A DNA stretch of 64,000 nt from assembly GCA_025153445.1 (NCBI GenBank), contig JANZNS010000002.1, positions 248,001 through 312,000 of the forward strand, read 5' to 3'. Positions 59,393-64,000 of this stretch are shown piece after piece. The DNA is from Marinobacter sp. BGYM27 (lineage in GTDB: Bacteria; Pseudomonadota; Gammaproteobacteria; Pseudomonadales; Oleiphilaceae). Under the pieces are notes generated by a model, which worked only from the letters and a program-made list of their open reading frames with translations, did not search any database and was not told where the DNA came from. The number at the start of each line of letters is the position of its first letter. Positions within the stretch are counted from its first letter, which is position 1. The position numbers were made by a program, and so were the translations under genes.

Positions 59393-59706
59393 GCCACAGC
59401 TCTCCACGATCTGGTCAGCCAGCGCGTAACCGGCGTATTGGGCACGCTGACAGCCACGCTGCTGATCTGTGATAGGTCAACCCGATGAATGCCGCCAAGG
59501 GCTATGCCGTCATCGTTCGCGAGCTTTCGGGCGGTGCTTGTTGGGAATAGCGCCTGAAGATCGCGCAGTCTCCCGGCTTCCTTGGCCGCGTTTGTAACCG
59601 TCTTCGCGCAATAACCGATCGCGTTGCAGGCCGGAACCTTGCGCATTGACCTGGCGTACTCGGTCAGGCGGGCATGGGCTTCGTCGTCGTAGGTGAATTT
59701 GCTCAT
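59389..59706 (-). CDS. Small element protein, paralogue of the preceding gene
   Basis: 105 residues from ATG 59706 (ATGA overlap with the 94-residue gene). Helical N-terminus (DDEAHARLTEYARSMRK), then a central LRDLQALFPTSTARK and C-terminal PVTRWLTRSWRAVA. Shares with the upstream gene the order Cys/Tyr helix, small-residue segment with LFP or MFP, IHRV or MRRV strand and T/SRWLT..WR ending. I infer a HTH-like DNA-binding first half, but the family is unknown to me. Confidence 0.65.
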   Translation of the reverse strand: MSKFTYDDEAHARLTEYARSMRKVPACNAIGYCAKTVTNAAKEAGRLRDLQALFPTSTARKLANDDGIALGGIHRVDLSQISSVAVSVPNTPVTRWLTRSWRAVA

Positions 59707-59987
59707 GCTGTCTTCCTCCATGCTGTAGTCAGCCACCGGCTTGTCGCCGGGCGCTCAAATTGAATAACCTCTGCCGATACCCTCCGCATTCCGCCTTCGT
59801 CGCTGGCGGGCTTGCTGCCACCAGCCGGGAACATGGCACTGATTTCGGGCCAGTAGCCGTCGCGGATCGCGCAGGTTCGGAGGCTGGCGCGGCTCCAGTC
59901 CAGGTAATCGCAGGCTTCGGCCAAGTTCATGCCTTCGTCCTTCAGATCCCGCAGCACTTCGACTGTCTTCTCGGTGACGACGAGCAT
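59703..59987 (-). CDS. Small element protein with probable HTH half
   Basis: 94 residues from ATG 59987 with GGAGG ten bases before. N-terminal VTEKTVEVLRDLKDEGMNLAEACDYLDWSRASLRTCA looks like a helix-turn-helix (ACDYLDWSRASL). Then ISAMFPAGG and a C-terminal ATSRWLTTAWRKTA shared with the next gene. Coupled by ATGA to its paralogue. Possibly two regulators of the same operon; function unknown. Confidence 0.65.
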   Translation of the reverse strand: MLVVTEKTVEVLRDLKDEGMNLAEACDYLDWSRASLRTCAIRDGYWPEISAMFPAGGSKPASDEGGMRRVSAEVIQFERPATSRWLTTAWRKTA

Positions 59988-60034
59988 CAGGCTGTAGCCT
60001 CCAATTTCTTCTCGTGTGCGAAGTTGGTGTTCAT
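59987..60034 (-). CDS. 15-codon coupled mini-ORF
   Basis: ATG 60034 overlaps the methylase stop (TAATG) and reads MNTNFAHEKKLEATA; its TGA overlaps the next ATG (TGATG). It may only serve as a re-initiation bridge between the two genes; peptide function is not claimed. Confidence 0.35.
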   Translation of the reverse strand: MNTNFAHEKKLEATA

Positions 60035-60726
60035 TACGCCGCCTCCTTCGCCACTTGTGCGTGCACGTATGCGCCCCACTGGTCGGCCATGGCATCCGCC
60101 CAGCCCTGAAAGGTTCGCGACCGGACCTGCCAGCGATCTTCGCCCGGCGTCAAACGGTTCTGGCCGCTGTCGGTCTGGTTGCCCCAGCGAGATACCAACT
60201 TCCCGGAGCCTTTCGGCCACTCGACCATGCGCGGCGGGAAATCGCTTGTCGGCTTCAGGTTCGGCAGGCCGATCAACCAAAGTCCGGTTTTCTTGCTGGC
60301 ATCCTCGCCATACCCGTGCGGATGGATGTACTGACTGGCGGGGCGCACCTGTGTGCTGATAACGCCCACCGGGTTCTCCAGGGCGATGAACGGAACCGGT
60401 GCGTCCAGCATCTCCCGGACGAAGGCCAAAGCCTTCAGCCTCTGCGCTCTGCGCTCTGCGCCAACAAGCGTTTCCGGTTTCACTTTCTGGTGGTAGGGTC
60501 CGTCACCGTATGCCCATGCCGCGGAGTTGGTCAGATAGGTGCAGTCCGGGTGGACAATGAACAAGTCCCACATGCCAGGTTTCAGCAGAGTGCGAACGTC
60601 GCACTGGAAGTGCCAAGCCGGATCACCCTCACAAGGCAGGAGGTCGCATGAGTACGCGTCATAACCTCGGGCACGGAAAGCATCCCGAACGACAGCACTG
60701 GATTCGCAACCTATTAAAGCTCTCAT
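60034..60726 (-). CDS. Compact cytosine-DNA-methyltransferase-like protein
   Basis: 230 residues from ATG 60726 (ATGA overlap upstream). SAM-fold start MRALIGCESSAVVRDAFRARG, acidic SCDLLP, motif-IV-like HPDCTYLTNS with C62, and motif-VI-like LENPVG (117-119) where m5C enzymes have PCQ and ENV. There is no room for a normal target-recognition domain. Resembles phage Dcm-like proteins of this size. Could methylate phage DNA, modify pyrimidines in another way, or be inactive; the Cys is kept, so activity is possible. Confidence 0.75.
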   Translation of the reverse strand: MRALIGCESSAVVRDAFRARGYDAYSCDLLPCEGDPAWHFQCDVRTLLKPGMWDLFIVHPDCTYLTNSAAWAYGDGPYHQKVKPETLVGAERRAQRLKALAFVREMLDAPVPFIALENPVGVISTQVRPASQYIHPHGYGEDASKKTGLWLIGLPNLKPTSDFPPRMVEWPKGSGKLVSRWGNQTDSGQNRLTPGEDRWQVRSRTFQGWADAMADQWGAYVHAQVAKEAA

Positions 60727-60920
60727 CCCAACTTCTCCGCTTTCCGCATGGTTTCCGAATCCACCCACTCACCAGTAGCGGTGACAGCGCTTCCGTCCTT
60801 CCGCACATAGCTGATATCGACGTGCTCGCCGCATGGGAGGCGGTAGCTTGATGGCTTGTCCTGAGAGTCGGGGACGCTGTTGAAGGCCTCGGCGAAGCTG
60901 TCTGGGCAATCGATGTTCAT
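60723..60920 (-). CDS. Small element protein, 65 residues
   Basis: From ATG 60920 (ATGA overlap with the upstream gene). Starts MNIDCPDSFAEAFNSV; contains GEHVDISYVRKDGSAVTATGEW, a short beta-rich stretch. No family recognised. Supported by coupling on both sides. Confidence 0.55.
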   Translation of the reverse strand: MNIDCPDSFAEAFNSVPDSQDKPSSYRLPCGEHVDISYVRKDGSAVTATGEWVDSETMRKAEKLG

Positions 60921-61228
60921 GACGCCACCCACTGCTTCCCACCATCTGCATCGTTGCCTGTAGGTTCAGGCACAGCACTTGGCAGTTGCTCGATCTGTTT
61001 CCGCACAGCTTTGAGCTCTTCGATCGCCTCACTGGGGCAGTCAAAGTCAACACGCTTGTCCACTAACTCGGTGCGATCATAGTCGCCGTAATCCTGATCA
61101 AACGGGTGCGCATAAACGTGGACGCTATTCACATGCCCTGAGTAGTGGACGAAGACGTTCGCCACCTTCCGCTCGCACATCTCAAGGGCGAGCTCCATGA
61201 TCTTGTTCAGTTCTTCTGGGATGCTCAT
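60917..61228 (-). CDS. Small element protein, 103 residues
   Basis: Starts MSIPEELNKIMELALEMCERK; then NVFVHYSGHVNSVHVYAHPFD, a His/Tyr-rich beta pattern, and a helical SEAIEELKAVRKQIEQL. Unknown family. ATGA overlaps on both sides. Confidence 0.6.
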   Translation of the reverse strand: MSIPEELNKIMELALEMCERKVANVFVHYSGHVNSVHVYAHPFDQDYGDYDRTELVDKRVDFDCPSEAIEELKAVRKQIEQLPSAVPEPTGNDADGGKQWVAS

Positions 61229-61617
61229 GCTGCTTTCCCCAAATTGATCTGGCTGGCGGAAATGCTCTGAGCAACCAGCATGTAGGGGTGGTCTGTCAGA
61301 AAGCTGAGATACCGCTGTGCGTAGGCAAGCCGTGCTTCCAGATCCTCGATAGACAGATACCGCGGTGCCCGCTCTGGCTCACGACAGGCATCGTTGAAGT
61401 TATCGGCTGGCTGGCGGCGGCGCTCAACGGCTGGGATATCCAGCCACTGGCATTCCAGGGAAGAAAAGGAGCGCCCGGAAGACTGGGCGCTAAAGGCTGC
61501 CGACTGAAGGAAGACGGGGTTAAGCCGGCGAGCAGGACGCTTAAACAAAGCAGGGCGCTTGTTGGCCTTGCGCAGTGAAGCTTGAATGCGGTGATGCAGT
61601 TGGGTCAGTGGGTTCAT
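61225..61617 (-). CDS. Small basic element protein, 130 residues
   Basis: Basic N-terminal region (KANKRPALFKRPARRLN), Ser-rich middle and a C-terminal helix ARLAYAQRYLSFLTDH ending LGKAA. GAGGAC lies before ATG 61617. Possible nucleic-acid binder by charge only; family unknown. Second gene of the operon. Confidence 0.6.
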   Translation of the reverse strand: MNPLTQLHHRIQASLRKANKRPALFKRPARRLNPVFLQSAAFSAQSSGRSFSSLECQWLDIPAVERRRQPADNFNDACREPERAPRYLSIEDLEARLAYAQRYLSFLTDHPYMLVAQSISASQINLGKAA

Positions 61618-61637
61618 GATGGTGTCCTCAATTCCAG

Positions 61638-62027
61638 TTAGCTGGCGGCCGTTTCAGAGCGTGAAAGGCGGTAATAGGAAGCGACTTTTGCCGTGCGAGC
61701 TGTGCGAACAGTTCTGGCTGGTGCCATCTGGTAGGAGCTGAATATCGCGAGAATGAAGGCGCATGCCCGCACGCCTCCTTTGGCTTTCAGAAGCCCATGC
61801 ATCCACCCTTGGCTGATGGCGTCACGTAGATTGATGGCGCTGAGTTGCCCCTTCACTTCATCCAAATGCCACTCAACAGTCCGCGCCGATATGCTCAAAT
61901 TGGCCGCAATCTCAGCAGCGCTAAAGCCGTTACAGGCCATCTCATAGACCGAGCCCCGGCGCGGTGGGAATGCATCCCTAATCGCCAGCTCGACTTCTTG
62001 TCTTTGGAAGTGTTTTTTACGAGCCAT
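61638..62027 (-). CDS. LuxR-type HTH regulator of the element
   Basis: 129 residues from ATG 62027, 37 bases from the promoter -10. A LuxR/GerE HTH lies around 30-70: EMACNGFSAAEIAANLSISARTVEWHLDEVKGQL. There is no receiver or autoinducer domain. The C-terminal third is basic (PARTVRTARTAKVASYYRL). First gene of the minus-strand operon, so it may regulate its own promoter or later genes. The frame extends upstream to 62096 over the operators, but that part is not coding. Confidence 0.8.
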   Translation of the reverse strand: MARKKHFQRQEVELAIRDAFPPRRGSVYEMACNGFSAAEIAANLSISARTVEWHLDEVKGQLSAINLRDAISQGWMHGLLKAKGGVRACAFILAIFSSYQMAPARTVRTARTAKVASYYRLSRSETAAS

Positions 62028-62042
62028 TCTTGCTCTCCAATT

Positions 62043-62106
62043 ACAACTGTTGTGGTATAAGCAAATAACAACACAGGTTGTTATTGCTGTCAACAACTAC
62101 TGTTGT
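62043..62106. promoter_or_regulatory. Three evenly spaced operator-like palindromes
   Basis: ACAAC-T-GTTGT (62043-62053); ACAAC-ACAG-GTTGT inside a perfect 9-bp IR AATAACAAC/GTTGTTATT (62064-62085); ACAAC-TACT-GTTGT (62093-62106). Centres lie 26.5 and 25 bp apart and cover the -10, spacer and -35 region of the early promoter. Reminiscent of lambdoid OR1-3; the repressor gene is not in view. Confidence 0.8.
62065..62093 (-). promoter_or_regulatory. Early promoter of the element's minus-strand operon
   Basis: On the minus strand: TTGACA (62093-62088), 17-bp spacer, TGTTAT (62070-62065). A weaker divergent promoter with TGTAAT at 62104-62109 and TTGTTA at 62079-62084 (19-bp spacer) may serve the nuclease gene. 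Confidence 0.75.
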
Positions 62107-62211
62107 AATAAACTAAATTTGAACTGGATTCTAAGGCGAAAAATAATAAGTTCGGCGCAAAATCAATATGATATAAAGGGTCCGAAATTTTGTTTGTCTA
62201 GAGAGGTGAGC

Positions 62212-62922
62212 TTGAAGATAGTCAGTTTTAAGGCTTGGTTTTTAGTTGCGGTGCTTTTGTCGGGTACCGCTGTCGCAGATGTTGTTAAGAGGACGGGCGC
62301 GGGAATTTGCCATCCTTCAAGCAGTAGCTATTACGGTAGGATCAGTAATTTCACGCCGTTCGATTCTGTGCAGCAGTGCCTTGATGCTGGCGGTAGACTT
62401 CCAAAGCAGCTTGCTGCGGCGCAGGTCGACACAAGCGAGAGCAGGGGATATGACCGAAGCAGGTTCGGGAATGGTTGGGATGACGCGGATGGGGATTGTC
62501 AGAACACCAGGATGGAAGCGCTGGCGGCTCAATCAACTGCGCCAGTGCGCTATGCCACGGACAAGAAGTGCAGGGTGGTCGCTGGTCGCTGGATATCACC
62601 CTTCACCGGCAAGGTCATTCACGACGCCTCAGCGATCGACATTGATCACGTCGTACCGTTGAAGTGGGCTTGGGACCATGGGGCCGCGAGCTGGACCCAG
62701 GAGAAGCGAGAGAGGTTTGCAAACGACCAGGTGAACCTGTGGAGTGTTGAGCTATCGCTGAACCGCCAGAAGGGCGCAAGGGGGCCAGACGAGTGGTTGC
62801 CGCCCGCGGGCCAGTGTCAGTACGTGAGTCGCTTTGTGAGAATCTCGAAGGTTTACGGCTTGCAGCCCTCGGAGCGCGAGGTGCATCGTTTCAAAGGGCA
62901 GCTATCGAACTATTGCAGGTAA
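62212..62922 (+). CDS. Secreted HNH endonuclease (GmrSD/DUF1524-type C-terminal fold)
   Basis: 236 residues from TTG 62212 (AGAGAGG upstream), giving a signal peptide MKIVSFKAWFLVAVLLSGTAVADV; a GTG six bases earlier is possible. After a Cys-containing segment (GICHPSSSSYYGR..CLDAGGRLPK) comes an HNH domain: IDIDHVVPLKWAWDHGA, FANDQVNLWSVELSLNRQKGARGPDEWLPP. The DHVVPL His and NRxKG Asn are intact. Exported nuclease; role may be DNA degradation outside the cytoplasm or exclusion of incoming DNA (inference). Convergent with the DUF1828-like gene. Confidence 0.8.
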   Translation: MKIVSFKAWFLVAVLLSGTAVADVVKRTGAGICHPSSSSYYGRISNFTPFDSVQQCLDAGGRLPKQLAAAQVDTSESRGYDRSRFGNGWDDADGDCQNTRMEALAAQSTAPVRYATDKKCRVVAGRWISPFTGKVIHDASAIDIDHVVPLKWAWDHGAASWTQEKRERFANDQVNLWSVELSLNRQKGARGPDEWLPPAGQCQYVSRFVRISKVYGLQPSEREVHRFKGQLSNYCR

Positions 62923-62967
62923 AAAAGACCTACACAGAAGGTGGGTATTGAATGGTTACAATCTATG

Positions 62968-63738
62968 TCAGTGCCGTGGCGCTTTGACGGCATCATGAAC
63001 TAGGTCATGGAATGCGGTGCTCATATTCTTGAACTGCACGGTCTTATCTGTGTAGTAATTTGCACGCATCACTTGCTTGGCGCTGATTTTATCAGTGTCT
63101 TCAACTACGGCAAATAGCCGTAAGGGTTCTTTTCGATAGTGGCAGTTTGTCCAAATTAACTCGGCTTCAAGTAGCCGCTCAACGCTTGAGGCAATGACTA
63201 CTGCTACAGGCGTTGAAGTAAGGAAGTAGGCATCAACCTTGAACTGCTGATCAGGATCTATGGAAATATCATACTTAACAGTTACTTGAGTTTCGTTCTC
63301 GATTTCTCTTAGGACAGCTAGAACATCATCTTTAAAAGAAGAGAGTTGACGCTCTACACGCAATGCAGTGAGTGCCTGCATTTGAACGGAGCATTCCGCT
63401 ACCCGCATAGCCATTTTAGCTACTATGTCTGGACTCGAGGCGTGGACAAAAAGCTCTTCATCTGCCTCATCCCACTGAATTCCATATCGCTCACGTATCG
63501 ACTGAAGCCATGCTTGCGGCTTTGCATTGTCAAGATCTATGCCGTCAATGGCTAATCGATAGGCCGCCTCCCCGTTGTCGTCAACGCGATATGACCCATC
63601 CTTCAATGGGGTAACGAAAACAACAACGCTGTCACCGTCTTCATAGGAAAAGGGTGTAGTTACGTACAGCGAATTCAGCTCTGCTTCCGCGACTGAAAAG
63701 GCCTTGCACAGTTCGCTTTTGAGAAACTCTGTTTTCAT
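62968..63738 (-). CDS. DUF1828-like protein
   Basis: 256 residues. The N-terminal part (LYVTTPFSYEDGDSVVVFVTPLKDGSYRVDDNGEAAYRLA) matches the DUF1828 pattern of small domains with a D-D-G turn. The rest is alpha/beta with no motif I can name (KYDISIDPDQQFKVDAYFL). ATG overlaps the stop of the upstream gene (TGATG), so the two are translated together. Function unknown; the pair may be a cargo or defence/toxin-antitoxin-like module, which is speculation. Confidence 0.6.
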   Translation of the reverse strand: MKTEFLKSELCKAFSVAEAELNSLYVTTPFSYEDGDSVVVFVTPLKDGSYRVDDNGEAAYRLAIDGIDLDNAKPQAWLQSIRERYGIQWDEADEELFVHASSPDIVAKMAMRVAECSVQMQALTALRVERQLSSFKDDVLAVLREIENETQVTVKYDISIDPDQQFKVDAYFLTSTPVAVVIASSVERLLEAELIWTNCHYRKEPLRLFAVVEDTDKISAKQVMRANYYTDKTVQFKNMSTAFHDLVHDAVKAPRH

Positions 63739-64000
63739 CAGAACAGTCCTTGATCCGCCTGCCAGAACTCTATATTGAAGCGATCCATGGCGATACCTAC
63801 TAAGTTCTGCCGATCGATGCTGTTGTCCGGGTCGTAATCACCCGTGGTCTTCATGTTCAGTGACTTGCATCCGGGCATCATTCTATTCGTATGATCGCGA
63901 GACTCATCGCAGTTCACATGGATGTGGATACCCTTATGTGAGGGATGATAGTCCAATCTGGCCAAGGGTACGAGGTCATCACCAGCCGCTAGAAAAAGCC
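63738..64000 (-). CDS. Unknown protein, 5' truncated by window edge
   Basis: Frame stays open to the right edge, so only the C-terminal ~87 residues are visible, including LARLDYHPSHKGIHIHVNC with an HxHxN-like pattern, then NMKTTGDYDPD and DRFNIEFWQADQGLF. The TTG at 63965 is internal. Coupled by TGATG to the DUF1828-like gene. Metal- or phosphate-binding by the His cluster is possible but not shown. Confidence 0.55.
   Translation of the reverse strand, partial: LFLAAGDDLVPLARLDYHPSHKGIHIHVNCDESRDHTNRMMPGCKSLNMKTTGDYDPDNSIDRQNLVGIAMDRFNIEFWQADQGLF

Overview
The window is a chromosomal segment of a moderately GC-rich gammaproteobacterium. Gene content and order (nadA, bepA, tusA, perM, bcp, dapA, bamC, purC; aspS, ruvCAB, ybgC, tolQRAB, pal, cpoB; guaBA; the divergent tesA / ybbA-ybbP pair) match the Pseudomonas/Marinobacter side of the class. 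A marine Marinobacter-like host is my best guess, but the genus is inference. Up to about 56.6 kb almost everything is ordinary core genome. The last 7.4 kb is an integrated, phage-like element.

Layout, left to right. 0-13.4 kb: 3' end of rlmKL, an orphan outer-membrane protein, aminopeptidase apeB, tRNA-Asn, a YheT hydrolase, tesA facing an ABC exporter (ybbA-ybbP), a solute-binding protein, an SCP2-like/iron alcohol dehydrogenase operon and an M48 lipoprotein protease. 13.5-24.3 kb: two coupled hotdog thioesterases, htpG behind a heat-shock-type promoter, DUF2835, dusC, proS, a third hotdog protein, a TetR regulator, lipocalin, an Lrp-type regulator, leuA and a cold-shock protein. 24.5-35.8 kb: prpE-like acyl-CoA synthetase, xseA, guaBA behind a promoter overlapped by an inverted repeat, tadA, galE, ugd, a HIT protein and fabR. 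36-46.8 kb: fmdB-aspS, a 37-codon ORF that looks like the remnant of yebC, ruvCAB, the tol-pal cluster and two identical tRNA-Lys genes. 47-56.7 kb: nadA, bepA, tusA, perM, bcp, dapA, bamC, purC, an outer-membrane protein, a UDP-glucuronate-4-epimerase-type gene and tRNA-Val.

56.7 kb to the right edge: an integrative element whose tyrosine integrase points at tRNA-Val(GAC), the presumed attB. An excisionase-like gene overlaps the integrase. Further right, a minus-strand operon of seven ATGA-coupled or closely spaced small genes (including a LuxR-type HTH protein and a compact cytosine-methylase-like protein) is driven by a promoter with a perfect TTGACA. Three ACAAC/GTTGT operator-like palindromes, evenly spaced by about 25 bp, overlie that promoter. 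A secreted HNH nuclease is transcribed away from this control region. An SRAP (YedK/HMCES-type) gene sits in reverse orientation inside the operon like a moron cassette. At the window edge is a coupled two-gene module, a DUF1828-like protein plus an unknown partner. The element continues past the window, so its far att site, repressor and structural genes, if any, are not visible.

The most interesting items are the operator triplet, the reversed SRAP cassette, the tandem paralogous small proteins, the DUF1828 module and the apparent yebC relic coupled to ruvC.
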